From positions 868,001 through 932,000 of the forward strand of contig CAWBZL010000003.1 of the NCBI GenBank assembly GCA_963793275.1: a stretch of 64,000 nucleotides of DNA, in the 5' to 3' direction. The position numbers and the translations under genes are program-made. The notes under the pieces were generated by a model. It saw only the letters and a program-made list of their open reading frames with translations, had not been told where the DNA came from and ran no database searches. Source of the DNA: Marinirhabdus sp963793275 (GTDB lineage: Bacteria > Bacteroidota > Bacteroidia > Flavobacteriales > Flavobacteriaceae). Below, one piece after another: positions 26,236 to 36,143 of the stretch (positions within the stretch are counted from its first letter, which is position 1; every line of letters starts with the position of its first letter).

Positions 26236-27402
26236 TTATTTGTAAAAATCAACCTTAAAAGGTTTTCTAAGTTCAAACGTACTTGGGGCAATTTTTTCGA
26301 GAATAGGCTTTACTAATACATTTTTGAATTTTGAAGTGTGCTTGGCGTACAACGTCAAATGTTGCGGTGTTGCCCCAAGAGCGCTTTTAATCAATTCGCT
26401 GGTGCGTCCTAAGTTAAGAAGTATTGCACCTTGTTGGATCGCTTCTTCTACATAATTATAGAGAAGCCGTTCATATAAAGCATAGTGGGTGTTATAATTA
26501 TAATCCAGACCAACATAACTTGCCTCCAACGTATTTCCATTTACAAACGCAGTGCTAAAACCAATTAACATATCGTCCATAAATGCACCTTTGCAAATAA
26601 AGGCTTCACCCAGTTTTTCTTTCAACGCTTTAAATGCCAGGGGATAGCTCTCGCCGTAGCTATAATTGGATTGGTGTTGCACCATAGCAAATAGTTCCAG
26701 TAATCTATCCTGGTGTTTTTCTATTTCTGAAGGGGAAAGCGATACCAGTGTTAATTCTGAAGATTTTTTAAAAGCACTATTTGCTTTGGTACGATATTTT
26801 GCCTTCATACTGTCTAAATACTGCTGAAATGTCTTCCAATCTTTATGAATAGGAAGCACCATGGTAACATCTGCTTGAAACGAGCGGTATTTAAAATTTT
26901 CTAAAATTGCCAATTGGGTAACCAACGATGGCTCAAAATCTTTAAATAACTGAATTGAAAAAGCATCTTCATATTTTTTCATTTTTCGTAGCTGCTTCGC
27001 TGCAGATGCCAGTAATTCAACAGATGCTTCAAAAGATATGTCTTTGGAATACGCAAACCCATGCGCTCCGGTGGCAAAAAGATTTCCGCATATCAAACCA
27101 TTTAGTGAAACACTATCGTCTTCATTTTTACAATCCTGAAATAACTTCAACAATAAATTAGTCTGCGCTCCTTTTTTGTAGGTAAACCTGGCTATCTGAA
27201 ATACTCCAGCCAACAGCGGCATAGCACCATTGTACACCAATAAATATACCCATTGCATTTCTTTGGATAAAGAAAGTGACAATGCTTCCAGATAGTCTAA
27301 CGAAAGAAAAATATTGCTTTGTTTTACAATAAGATCCCAGTCTTTTGTTGGAATCTCATGTATTTGAGTGTAAAAGGTAAAGGGTTGTTTTTTGTTTGAC
27401 AA
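26236..27402 (-). CDS. GNAT/FemAB-like acyltransferase family protein
   Basis: 388-residue cytoplasmic protein. The C-terminal half (about 190-360) carries a GNAT/FemAB-like fold, with the R-T-K-A-N-S-A block near 205 and F-I-C-K-G-A-F-M-D-D-M-L-I-G-F as the central strand-turn-strand. It ends with A-L-Y-E-R-L-L-Y-N-Y-V-E-E-A and L-N-L-G-R-T-S. The N-terminal half is probably a second, degenerate GNAT domain. Relatives are annotated as GNAT N-acetyltransferases or peptidoglycan-bridge-like proteins, but the acceptor is unknown. It is a single gene. Confidence 0.68.
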   Translation of the reverse strand: MSNKKQPFTFYTQIHEIPTKDWDLIVKQSNIFLSLDYLEALSLSLSKEMQWVYLLVYNGAMPLLAGVFQIARFTYKKGAQTNLLLKLFQDCKNEDDSVSLNGLICGNLFATGAHGFAYSKDISFEASVELLASAAKQLRKMKKYEDAFSIQLFKDFEPSLVTQLAILENFKYRSFQADVTMVLPIHKDWKTFQQYLDSMKAKYRTKANSAFKKSSELTLVSLSPSEIEKHQDRLLELFAMVQHQSNYSYGESYPLAFKALKEKLGEAFICKGAFMDDMLIGFSTAFVNGNTLEASYVGLDYNYNTHYALYERLLYNYVEEAIQQGAILLNLGRTSELIKSALGATPQHLTLYAKHTSKFKNVLVKPILEKIAPSTFELRKPFKVDFYK

Positions 27403-27549
27403 AGTTGCTTTTTATAAAACGGTTAAATTACAATATTTTGAGTTGCTCGCTTTATGTACGCAACCAGAAAACGCAATCAACTGAACTAAAAGATCATAAG
27501 CACATTTGAAGTTTATAATTTTCAAAAAATTTAAATTCAACAAAAAACA

Positions 27550-30500
27550 CTACTCCTTCTTCAACACCAAAGCCGGTACTTTTAATTGAGAATACATACT
27601 ATTATAAGTTGCCATTTCGGTAGTAACAATAGCATCGCGCTCTGTTTTATACGTTTGCCAGTCTCTTTGCAGATCCAGAAGGCGCTGTTTGGAGCCTGCT
27701 GTTACTTGGGGGAACGGACTGTCTATAAAATCCTTAAGATAGAGTACCTCGCTATTTAATTTATTATTAAAATTAATAACATCCTGAAAAGTCTTTTGCT
27801 GCGTCTGGATCAAATTTTCCTCCCACGAAGTAATCCGTTTCCTTAAAGAATCGCCTTTTTTAAGGAGTTCACTTGCATTCTTATTATCTTTCAACATGTG
27901 CTTATAATGGCTAAGTTGCGTTTTTACCGAACGCATCTCATTTACCGAAGTATGAATTTCGGTGATCATTTCTTCCAGTTGGCTTAAAACAACTTGCTGC
28001 TCTGCAAATTGGGCAGGGGAGGTGTCCAGATTCGGATTTGGATTTATCGTTACAGAAGTTTCAGCAACTTCTTTGTTGGCTTTTAGGCGAATAGTATACG
28101 TTCCAGGTGCTACCTTAGCTCCCTGATAATTTCCAAATACAAACACATTATCCACAGCGGGTAAAGTTTCTTTTCTGAAATCCCAGGTAAATCGATTATA
28201 TCCGTTTGCGGAAGGTAGTACAGCAGGTTTTGGTGGCCCACCAGCCCAGGTTTTAAAATCTTTAGGTGGCCTGTTGGTGATCGTGCGAATTATACTTCCG
28301 TTGTGTACTATTTCCAATTGTAGATCCAATGAATCTTTCACTTCAGGAATATAATAGTCTATAGTAACACCAGAAGCAGGGTTTTCACCCAATCCGTTGC
28401 CAGCAGGTACTTTTCCGCCCACGAATAAATACGTGTCCTTAGGCTTAACAATGCTTAGTTTTCCTTCGGTATTTGTATGATTTTGTATCGCTCCCAGATC
28501 GTCCAGAATCCAGAAAGAACGTCCTGCCGTAGCTGCAATCAAGTCGTTATCATATATCGCCAAATCGTTAATAGGCACTATTGGTAAGTTTAGTTGAAAG
28601 GGCTCCCAGTCTTTTCCGTCATTCCAGGATAGGTACAAGCCAGTTTCAGTTCCTGCATATAGCAATCCCTTCTTTTTGCGGTCTTCCCGTACCACACGCG
28701 CAAATGTATGATCGCCTATAATTCCGTTGGTGATTTTTGTCCAGCTTTGTCCGTAGTTTGTAGTTTTAAAAATATACGGTTTCAAATCCATAGATTTATA
28801 ACCCATCACAGCAATATAAGCCGTTGCCTTGTCGTGTGGAGAAACGTCAATACTATTAATTATGTAATCACCAATTCCCTTCGGGGTGATGTTTTCCCAA
28901 CTTTGTCCACCATTTTTGGTAATATGTACTAGTCCGTCATCACTTCCAGCGTAGAGAACGTCTTGTTCTAAAGGTGAAGCAACTAATGACATTAAGGTAT
29001 TATAATTTTCACCACCTGCGGCTTCATTTGTATAAGGACCGCCGCCAGGACCGTGTTTATCGGTTTCATTTTTGGTGAGATCCGGGCTAATAGCAGTCCA
29101 GCTGGTGCCGCCATCGGTAGTTTTAAAAACTCTGTTTCCAGCGTGATATATAGTTTTACGGTTAAAAGGATCGCTAATGATAGGCGCATTCCAGTTAAAG
29201 CGATACTTCGCATCTTTAGGTGCTTTGCTTAGGCCCTGCTCAGGATATTCGTTAATAATTTTGGAGGTACCCGAATTTTTTTCCCAGCGATCGATAATTC
29301 CCTGGTAGCATCCTCCGTAAATTTCAACTGGATTGTCCGGATCATAGGCCAGAAAGGCACTTTCGCATCCGGCTACGCTGTACCAGTCTTTCCAGTCTAT
29401 TCCGGCATCGTTGGTTCGGCTGGCGATAGCAATAGCGCTATTATCCTGTTGCCCTCCATACACGTTATAAGGAAAGAGATTGTCTGTACTTACTCTGTAA
29501 AATTGTGCCGTTGCCTGATTCTCCTGCGTACTCCAGCTCCTACCTCCATTATTTGAAATATTAGCGCCACCGTCGTTACTATTAATCATAACCTGATTAT
29601 TTTCGGGATGTATCCATAAATGGTGGTTATCTCCGTGAGGAACCGGGACGTTGCTGAAGCTTTTACCACCGTCAATCGATTTCATTACGGGTGCATTCAG
29701 TACGTAGACAATATTTTCATCCTGGGTATCGGCAAAAATCTCCATATAGTACCAGGAGCGGGTAATGTTTACGCGGTCTTTGTTAACTTGTTGCCACGAT
29801 TTCCCTGCATCATCACTTCGGTAGACCCCGGCTTTTTCTCCTTCAGCTTCAATAACAGCAAAAACACGTTCGGGATTGGCACGGGATACTGAAATCCCTG
29901 ATTTCCCAAAGGCGTCCGGAATTCCTTTATTCATAGGATTCCAGGTGTTCCCACCGTCTGTAGATTTGTATAACCCTGATGTTTTTCCACCACTTTCCAT
30001 GGCCCAGGGATAGCGACGGTGTTGCCACATGGCCGCATATAGTATTAACGGATTTTTAAAATCCATGGTAAGATCTGAAGCTCCCGTATTTTCATCTACG
30101 TACAATGTTTTTTTCCAGGTTTTTCCACCATCAACCGATTTGTAAATACCACGGTCTTCTGAAGGACCAAATTGTGCTCCTTGTGCAGCAACGAAGAGAA
30201 TATCCGGATTGGAAGGATGAATTATAACGTCTGAAATATGCCTTGTAAAGTCAAGCCCTAAATGCTTCCAGGTTTTTCCTCCATCGGTAGATTTGTATAC
30301 GCCGTCGCCCATAGAGGTCATTACACCTCGGGCGGCGTGTTCTCCCATTCCTACAACTACAATGTTTGGGTTACTTTCTGAAACTGCTATCGACCCAACC
30401 GTACCTGTTTTAAAGAACCCGTCTGAAACATTTTTCCAGGTAATCCCGTCGTCCTCGGTTTTAAAAACACCGCCACCTGTGCCACCCATATAATAAGTCA

Positions 30501-30678
30501 TAGGCTGTCCCACCACGCCGGTTGATGCTACAGAACGCCCTCCACGAAACGGACCAATATTTCGCCATTTTAAGCCATTGTAAAGACTATCTAGCGAAGG
30601 TTGAGCTTCTTCTTTTTGTGCAGAAACTGAAAGAGATACAAAAAGTAGTAAAAGGAGAAGTGTGAGAATGTATTTCAT
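27550..30678 (-). CDS. Secreted Asp-box (BNR/sortilin-like) beta-propeller protein
   Basis: 1042-residue exported protein with a signal peptide (about 1-20). Residues 30-740 form one or two large beta-propellers with around ten Asp-box repeats of the S-x-D-x-G-x-T-W type (for example K-S-T-D-G-G-K-T-W and K-S-V-D-G-G-K-T-W). The family is often labelled glycosyl hydrolase, sialidase-like or VPS10/sortilin-like. I see no sialidase arginine triad or other catalytic signature, so enzymatic activity is unproven. The C-terminal ~300 residues combine a beta-sandwich (about 780-880) and a helical coiled coil. No T9SS domain is present. The gene stands alone. Confidence 0.82.
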   Translation of the reverse strand: MKYILTLLLLLLFVSLSVSAQKEEAQPSLDSLYNGLKWRNIGPFRGGRSVASTGVVGQPMTYYMGGTGGGVFKTEDDGITWKNVSDGFFKTGTVGSIAVSESNPNIVVVGMGEHAARGVMTSMGDGVYKSTDGGKTWKHLGLDFTRHISDVIIHPSNPDILFVAAQGAQFGPSEDRGIYKSVDGGKTWKKTLYVDENTGASDLTMDFKNPLILYAAMWQHRRYPWAMESGGKTSGLYKSTDGGNTWNPMNKGIPDAFGKSGISVSRANPERVFAVIEAEGEKAGVYRSDDAGKSWQQVNKDRVNITRSWYYMEIFADTQDENIVYVLNAPVMKSIDGGKSFSNVPVPHGDNHHLWIHPENNQVMINSNDGGANISNNGGRSWSTQENQATAQFYRVSTDNLFPYNVYGGQQDNSAIAIASRTNDAGIDWKDWYSVAGCESAFLAYDPDNPVEIYGGCYQGIIDRWEKNSGTSKIINEYPEQGLSKAPKDAKYRFNWNAPIISDPFNRKTIYHAGNRVFKTTDGGTSWTAISPDLTKNETDKHGPGGGPYTNEAAGGENYNTLMSLVASPLEQDVLYAGSDDGLVHITKNGGQSWENITPKGIGDYIINSIDVSPHDKATAYIAVMGYKSMDLKPYIFKTTNYGQSWTKITNGIIGDHTFARVVREDRKKKGLLYAGTETGLYLSWNDGKDWEPFQLNLPIVPINDLAIYDNDLIAATAGRSFWILDDLGAIQNHTNTEGKLSIVKPKDTYLFVGGKVPAGNGLGENPASGVTIDYYIPEVKDSLDLQLEIVHNGSIIRTITNRPPKDFKTWAGGPPKPAVLPSANGYNRFTWDFRKETLPAVDNVFVFGNYQGAKVAPGTYTIRLKANKEVAETSVTINPNPNLDTSPAQFAEQQVVLSQLEEMITEIHTSVNEMRSVKTQLSHYKHMLKDNKNASELLKKGDSLRKRITSWEENLIQTQQKTFQDVINFNNKLNSEVLYLKDFIDSPFPQVTAGSKQRLLDLQRDWQTYKTERDAIVTTEMATYNSMYSQLKVPALVLKKE

Positions 30679-30746
30679 TGTTGAATGGTTTTGTATAAAA
30701 ATAGGAATTATTTTTTTGAATACAGACCCGTTCCCTTCAACTTAAT

Positions 30747-31202
30747 TCATAACATTTTCTGAAAACAAACGCTGTTTTCCATCCCTTTATACTGTCCGTA
30801 ATTTGAAGTTATGAGGTACCCATTTTTTTTATAAAGTGCTATGGCATCTGGTTGGCGTTTTCCGGTTTCGAGAATACACGAGGTAAAACCCAGCTCGGTT
30901 GCCCAGGTCTCAATGTGTGTTAAAATTTGTGAACCTGCTCCTTTACCCCGGTACGCCGGTAGGGTGAACATTCTTTTTACTTCGGCAGTAGTGGCATCAA
31001 TTTTTTTTAATGCCCCACAGGCAATTGCTGTCCTTTCAGCATAGGCAACTACCACGTGCTGTATATTTTCCAGGCCATTAAATTGGTTGTAAAAACCGTG
31101 TAATGCTCCATCGCTTTTGGCTAGGGAGGCATCCAAAAGTTTCACTAACTCAAGAAAATGAGGGTCTTTTCCGTTAGTTCTTCGGAAGATAATATCTTTC
31201 AA
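30747..31202 (-). CDS. GNAT family N-acetyltransferase
   Basis: 151-residue cytoplasmic acetyl-CoA-dependent acetyltransferase. The acetyl-CoA motif is R-G-K-G-A-G-S-Q-I-L (about residues 84-93), preceded by the strand V-K-R-M-F-T-L and followed by the Y-K-K-N-G-Y motif near the C-terminus. The acceptor substrate cannot be inferred. It starts 10 bp downstream of the lipase-like gene's stop on the same strand and may be co-transcribed with it. Confidence 0.85.
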   Translation of the reverse strand: MKDIIFRRTNGKDPHFLELVKLLDASLAKSDGALHGFYNQFNGLENIQHVVVAYAERTAIACGALKKIDATTAEVKRMFTLPAYRGKGAGSQILTHIETWATELGFTSCILETGKRQPDAIALYKKNGYLITSNYGQYKGMENSVCFQKML

Positions 31203-31212
31203 ATTTCAAAAT

Positions 31213-32868
31213 TTATTGTACTAAAAATTTTAAGGTCTGGTCTCCGTTTGCGGTGCGTAGCTTCAGAAAATACATCCCCGAAGAAAGTTCTTGTGAAATA
31301 CTAATTCTTGATGCGTTTACTGAAATGGAATCTTTCGATAACTGCTGTCCTAATTGGTTATAAATTTCAGCAGTAACAGTACTTCCGTTTAAAACCGAAG
31401 GAGCTACAAGTATTTCAATAGTTTCGGCAACTGGATTGCTTACCAGTTGAAACGCTCCCAAAAGTTCATTGTCTGTAATGCCTAACGGTTGTTGTAAAAT
31501 TTCAGCCAAAGCAAACGCTACATTTTGTGCTGTAGGTTCTACGTGGCGCTCATTAGTCGTTGGGATATGAAAATTAACAAAAGGAGAATCTCCTAAGTCT
31601 GGTATGGCAAACCAATCGTTTTCGGTTTCTAATGCCAGCGCGCTAATGGTTGGAATAAAAGAAAAGGCATCTTGATCCAGCGCATCTATAAAATCCTGAA
31701 TGGCTGGATTTCCGCCGCCTCCGCCTAAAGCGTTAGAAATAAATGATATTCCGCCTGGAGATGCATCCAGTCCATCAATAGTTGGTTCACCTTGCGCTAT
31801 GGCGTCAAAAGTATCTACCGGAAATCCTATAAAAAAGGAGTCGAACGAAGTAACATTCATTGTTTGGTTAGCTTCTGGAACAAAGTGTAACACAACATCT
31901 GCCGTAGCTCCGGAACCCAGGTCCAGCGTGGTGTCTACTAGCTGCATTCCGGGCATTCCTGTGGTAGTTCCATCTCCGGCGCCATTGATCATAGCAACAT
32001 TACGCACGTCTTGTGGAAAGCCTAAAGCGTCTAATTCTGCTTGAAATGCATCTCTGAAATCCGGTGCTCCTGCTGGTAATAATTTTGTAGGGTCCTGTGC
32101 TGTGGGATCGCCTGCCAGTAAATGTCCCAAAAGGTGATCGTAAAGCATTTCTTTGGCCGCCGGAGAATTTAATACCTGGTCTACCAGCGCCATTGCCTGT
32201 GCATCGCCAATCTCTTGTGCTAAATAATTAATAAGGTATTGCAAGCTAATAGGAATATTGGCTCCTTTATGTGGCGAATCGAAAGAAATATACAGCCTTG
32301 TTTCGTGCTCCATACCGTTCTGCTCCATAAACGCCAGGCCGTATCTTCCAATAAGCCCTCCCATACTTGGCCCCAGCACTACAAGCTCTTCGTCTCCTAC
32401 TTTTTCTTCATTTAAAAAATCGATAAGTTCAATGAGCACCATAGCATTACGCTGAATAAAATCGGCTCCACCATCTATGTCCTTTCCCGCTGTATTATAA
32501 AGTGGCGCATTAAGCACAACAATATCGAAGCCTTCGTCACGAACAAGATCGGCAAGATTTTGTCCTCCAAAGGCCAAACTGCTATACAGCCCGTTTATGT
32601 CTCTTGCGTCTCCTGGATCAAAACCGTCCAGCAGGATTACAGGCTTGTCCAGAATACCATCTACATTATCCAGAAAAATTTCATATTCTCCCTGTCCAAA
32701 ATATTCCTGGGTTTCATCATATCCCTGATAGCCAATGCTGGCAGTAATTTGTGTCACTGCAGCTCGATTAGAAACCTGTGGTACATTTTCAGTTGTATGC
32801 TGAAAGATACTTTGCCCAAAAATGGTGAATGAAAGAAAAAGTGAAGAAAAAAGAATACTATATTTCAT
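31213..32868 (-). CDS. Secreted alpha/beta hydrolase with T9SS sorting domain
   Basis: 551-residue exported hydrolase. It has a signal peptide (about 1-19) and an alpha/beta-hydrolase core (about 70-450) with the nucleophile elbow G-P-S-M-G-G (Ser168) and the following G-L-I-G-R-Y helix as in lipases. A Gly-rich stretch lies near 380. The last ~80 residues form a type A T9SS sorting domain (start S-N-P-V, end G-M-Y-F-L-K-L and L-K-F-L-V-Q). It is probably an extracellular lipase or esterase. Asp and His of the triad cannot be placed with certainty. Confidence 0.85.
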   Translation of the reverse strand: MKYSILFSSLFLSFTIFGQSIFQHTTENVPQVSNRAAVTQITASIGYQGYDETQEYFGQGEYEIFLDNVDGILDKPVILLDGFDPGDARDINGLYSSLAFGGQNLADLVRDEGFDIVVLNAPLYNTAGKDIDGGADFIQRNAMVLIELIDFLNEEKVGDEELVVLGPSMGGLIGRYGLAFMEQNGMEHETRLYISFDSPHKGANIPISLQYLINYLAQEIGDAQAMALVDQVLNSPAAKEMLYDHLLGHLLAGDPTAQDPTKLLPAGAPDFRDAFQAELDALGFPQDVRNVAMINGAGDGTTTGMPGMQLVDTTLDLGSGATADVVLHFVPEANQTMNVTSFDSFFIGFPVDTFDAIAQGEPTIDGLDASPGGISFISNALGGGGGNPAIQDFIDALDQDAFSFIPTISALALETENDWFAIPDLGDSPFVNFHIPTTNERHVEPTAQNVAFALAEILQQPLGITDNELLGAFQLVSNPVAETIEILVAPSVLNGSTVTAEIYNQLGQQLSKDSISVNASRISISQELSSGMYFLKLRTANGDQTLKFLVQ

Positions 32869-32960
32869 ATTGTAAAAAATTAGCAGGAAAAATTAATAGT
32901 TTCCTATGGTGATAAATATACATAAAAACGTGGCAATTATTCCGCTACAAAAGAATGTAC

Positions 32961-32968
32961 TACATTTG
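32961..32968 (+). promoter_or_regulatory. Candidate -7 box for the BASS transporter gene
   Basis: TACATTTG matches TAnnTTTG, 23 bp upstream of the start codon. Confidence 0.4.
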
Positions 32969-32991
32969 AAAATAGCAAAAACTTAAATTAT

Positions 32992-33852
32992 ATGGACAAT
33001 CTATCTACTATTATCCTTGCGGGAGCACTTTTTATAATTATGTTGGGGATGGGATTGTCGTTACAAACAACCGATTTTAAACGTATCCTCCTTTACCCGA
33101 AGGCAATTTTTATTGGGTTAACAAATCAATTAATTTTATTACCCATTGTTGGATTTTTAATTGCTATTGCTCTCCCAATGAATCCAGAAATTGCGGTTGG
33201 GATTATGATCCTTGCAGCCTGTCCTGGTGGGCCTACTTCCAATTTGCTTTCTTTCTTGGCAAAAGGAGATTTGGCACTCTCGGTTTCTTTAACGGCTTTA
33301 AGTAGTGTTATTACTATTAGCACCATACCCTTTATTGTTGTTTTTGCTTCGGAATATTTTTTAGGTACAGGGCAGGAGGTACAGCTAAATATACTACAAA
33401 CTATTGGACAGATTTTCGTGATCGTGCTTGTTCCTATTGCTATAGGGATGGCTATTCGAAATGTAAAACCTGCATTTGCTACAAAAATGGGAAAACCTGT
33501 GCGTATTGCTTCAGGCGTTGTTCTGGCGTTAATAATTGTAGGAATTGTAATAAAAGAACGAGCTCATTTTGGCGACTATTTTCAGCAAGCGGGAATTGCA
33601 GCCTTATTACTAAATATACTCACAATGGGAATAGGATATTTTTCGGCTAAACTATTTCGACTGGCAACACGGCAAGCTATAAGTATCTCCATAGAATCGG
33701 GCATTCAAAACGGTACGTTGGCTATTACAATTGCTATTGTTTTGCTTCAGAATACCTCTTTCGCCATTGCACCAGCTGTTTACAGCTTACTTATGTTTAT
33801 AACAGGAGGCGTAATGGTTTACTTTTTTAACCGAAAAGCCTCAAAAGCATAA
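32992..33852 (+). CDS. Bile acid:sodium symporter (BASS) family transporter
   Basis: 286-residue inner-membrane protein with about nine hydrophobic helices. The family hallmark A-C-P-G-G-P-T-S-N lies in the crossover region (about residues 75-83). A second discontinuous helix with E-S-G-I-Q-N-G-T-L-A lies near 233-242, where Glu and Gln form the sodium sites. Bacterial BASS proteins carry various organic anions, and the substrate here is unknown. It is a single gene with its own predicted promoter. Confidence 0.9.
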   Translation: MDNLSTIILAGALFIIMLGMGLSLQTTDFKRILLYPKAIFIGLTNQLILLPIVGFLIAIALPMNPEIAVGIMILAACPGGPTSNLLSFLAKGDLALSVSLTALSSVITISTIPFIVVFASEYFLGTGQEVQLNILQTIGQIFVIVLVPIAIGMAIRNVKPAFATKMGKPVRIASGVVLALIIVGIVIKERAHFGDYFQQAGIAALLLNILTMGIGYFSAKLFRLATRQAISISIESGIQNGTLAITIAIVLLQNTSFAIAPAVYSLLMFITGGVMVYFFNRKASKA

Positions 33853-33986
33853 TCGCTCCACCAATTCCTGAATACCTTTATAGTTAAAGCGCAATGAGTA
33901 TCTAGTTTTTGCTCCCTTTAGGGCTAGAAGTAAAGAAAACTTTGCTTTTACCTTTGTCTATCCTATAAGATTTAAAAGCATAAAAA

Positions 33987-34011
33987 AATGACCTGCATTA
34001 CACAAGTCATT
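33987..34011 (-). terminator. Weak hairpin after the LRR gene
   Basis: AATGAC (33987-33992) pairs with GTCATT (34006-34011), and a T run follows on the minus strand. The loop is long, so confidence is low. Confidence 0.35.
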
Positions 34012-34037
34012 CAACATATAAATTATAAAAGTGAAAA

Positions 34038-34742
34038 TTAATTGTCGTCGCTGGTTTCAATAGCTATTACTGTTTTTGCTGAAGGTACCAGCATTTTTTT
34101 CTCCAGATCCAACGCGCCAGAGTTGGACATTAAAACAACCGAAAAAAGTTCAGTATTGGTAAAATTGTTTTCTGCTATCATTAATTCTTTCAGGTTTCTG
34201 TTTTCAGCCAATTGAATTGGAAGAGCGCCTGCTAATTTGTTATCAAATACATTAAACACTTCAAGTTTGGATAAGTTATTTACCGATGTAGGCACACTAC
34301 CTGAAAATTTATTACTGCTTAAATGTAATTGCTTAAGGTTGGTTAGATTTCCTAAAGATCCAGGAATAGCACCTGTTAAATTATTTCCATTAAATGCCAA
34401 TACTTGTAGATTTTTTAAGTTTCCTACTGTTTCCGGTAATGCTCCATTAATTTTATTAAATGATAATTCTAAGGTTTTTAAATGAACCAAATCTCCAATA
34501 GAAGCAGGCAATTCACCGGTTAAATTGTTAAAAAGAAGACTTATACCTGTAACTTTATTATCTTCAACAGTAACACCCTGCCATTCTGAAACCGCCGTAT
34601 TCACATCCCAGGACTGCGACCATTGGTCACCTTGGGTGGCTACATATATATCCAGTAAGGCTTGTTTTTCTTTTGAAGAAACTTGTGCGGTTACAACAAC
34701 ACAAAATAAAGCGAGAACAGAAGTAAGTAAAGTATTTTTCAT
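34038..34742 (-). CDS. Secreted leucine-rich repeat protein (plant-type LRR)
   Basis: 234-residue exported protein with a signal peptide (about 1-19), an N-terminal cap (D-I-Y-V-A-T-Q-G-D-Q-W), and about five 24-residue repeats of the L-x-x-L-x-L-x-x-N-x-L-x-G-x-I/L-P type (about 65-195), followed by a short acidic tail. The consensus with G-x-I-P is the plant-receptor type of LRR, known in many secreted bacterial proteins. It has no T9SS domain or anchor. It presumably binds proteins or peptides outside the cytoplasm. It is a single gene. Confidence 0.85.
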   Translation of the reverse strand: MKNTLLTSVLALFCVVVTAQVSSKEKQALLDIYVATQGDQWSQSWDVNTAVSEWQGVTVEDNKVTGISLLFNNLTGELPASIGDLVHLKTLELSFNKINGALPETVGNLKNLQVLAFNGNNLTGAIPGSLGNLTNLKQLHLSSNKFSGSVPTSVNNLSKLEVFNVFDNKLAGALPIQLAENRNLKELMIAENNFTNTELFSVVLMSNSGALDLEKKMLVPSAKTVIAIETSDDN

Positions 34743-34842
34743 CGGTTAGTTTTCAGATTATTCTTACAATTTAATGTAAATTAAAGTAATCTTTTGCTTA
34801 AATACAAATTTATTCGATGAAATGCATCGCTCAAATGCAACA

Positions 34843-35481
34843 TTATTCCGTTAAAGAGGTAATGAAGGGAATGTGTACCTCGTGAATGCCCTTAAATACT
34901 TGAATGTTGAGCCGGTCACCAAAAATTGAATTTCCTCTTAAAGTTTCTTCAGTTTTTTTGGCTTCTGTAATATATTCGTCACTATCGCCATAAATATAGG
35001 TAACTTTTGTGTTTTCTGAAAGATAGGCGAAGTCCGAATTGTCCAATTCCTTAGGAATACCACCACTGTGTAATACAAGGGTATCACATTGAATTTTTCG
35101 ACTTGCTAACCAACGCATCGCAATAGAAACTCCTTGTGAATATCCCAAAACAATAAAGCGGGGGAGTGTTTCAGGTTTTTCTTCTTTCCAGACAGCATCT
35201 ATATAGGTAAGTACATTTTTGGTGTCTTCCACCGTATTCACCTTGGTAAGCCAATTGGCACCTACGTGACGGTATTTGCTTCCCAGATAGAATTTTGAAG
35301 GAGCCTGCGGAATAATAACAAAATTTTCTTCGGAATTTAAATCTTTGAAATACTTTGCAAAATAGTTGCTCAAATAACCCATTCCGTGGAAAACCAACCA
35401 AACATTTTTAGTGTTAGGGGTAAAAGAGTGTAGCGTAGTGTAAGAATTGGATGTAGTGTAGGTTACTTGCTTTTCTTCCAT
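34843..35481 (-). CDS. Alpha/beta hydrolase (carboxylesterase-like)
   Basis: 212-residue cytoplasmic hydrolase of the phospholipase/carboxylesterase type. The nucleophile elbow G-Y-S-Q-G places Ser at about 115. The oxyanion-hole region is F-H-G-M-G-Y (about 31-36). The likely acid is in Y-G-D-S-D-E near 165-170, and the His in H-E-V-H near 203-206. No signal peptide is present. The substrate is unknown. It is divergent from the thioesterase gene of the menaquinone group, 139 bp away. Confidence 0.84.
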   Translation of the reverse strand: MEEKQVTYTTSNSYTTLHSFTPNTKNVWLVFHGMGYLSNYFAKYFKDLNSEENFVIIPQAPSKFYLGSKYRHVGANWLTKVNTVEDTKNVLTYIDAVWKEEKPETLPRFIVLGYSQGVSIAMRWLASRKIQCDTLVLHSGGIPKELDNSDFAYLSENTKVTYIYGDSDEYITEAKKTEETLRGNSIFGDRLNIQVFKGIHEVHIPFITSLTE

Positions 35482-35620
35482 TTGTATTGTGCTTGTTTTG
35501 TACTTTTACTCGATAATCGAGATTGAGATGCTCCCTGGCTTACCTCGAAAATAATTTTGTTTTTCAACTAACGCCTCGTTGGCTTGCTCCGGGGTAGTTT
35601 ACAAAAGTAACGCAATTGCT

Positions 35621-36040
35621 ATGAAATACTCAAAAAAAGAAATTTTGGAAGGCTGTAAGAATATGTGTAAAAATACTCTAATGGAAACACTGGATATTGA
35701 ATTTATTGATGTTTCTGAAAACACACTGGTAGCACGTATGCCGGTTACTCCAAGAGTTCATCAGCCAGATGGTGTATTGCACGGTGGTGCTTCTGTTGCA
35801 CTGGCCGAAAGCGTAGGAAGTGCAGCCGCATTTATTTTTCTGGATGCCGAAAAAGTCGCGATTCGCGGTATTGAAATAGCTGCCAATCACGTTAAAAGCG
35901 TGCGAGAAGGGTATGTGTATGCGCACGCTACAGTTTTACACCAGGGGAGAACTACCCAATTATGGCAAATAAGAATTTTGAATGAAGAAGACCAACTTGT
36001 TTCTCTGGTAAAATTAACAACGATTACCCTTCAGAAATAA
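35621..36040 (+). CDS. Hotdog-fold thioesterase (PaaI/MenI type)
   Basis: 139-residue acyl-CoA thioesterase. I chose the ATG at 35621 because the frame upstream (from 35579) adds residues unlike the family and M-K-Y-S-K-K-E opens a typical N-terminal helix. The hotdog motif H-G-G-A-S-V-A-L-A-E-S-V-G-S-A-A at about 62-77 holds the catalytic Glu. It lies 103 bp upstream of the isochorismate synthase gene and menD. That context makes 1,4-dihydroxy-2-naphthoyl-CoA hydrolysis (MenI) in menaquinone synthesis a good guess (inference). Confidence 0.85.
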   Translation: MKYSKKEILEGCKNMCKNTLMETLDIEFIDVSENTLVARMPVTPRVHQPDGVLHGGASVALAESVGSAAAFIFLDAEKVAIRGIEIAANHVKSVREGYVYAHATVLHQGRTTQLWQIRILNEEDQLVSLVKLTTITLQK

Positions 36041-36143
36041 TTTATTCATAACAACAGTCACAGGTATTATTTAATGTGTAATTTTATGTAACAAAAAAAC
36101 TTACGCTGAGGCTAATAAGGCGTTTATTTTAATACCAACCAAC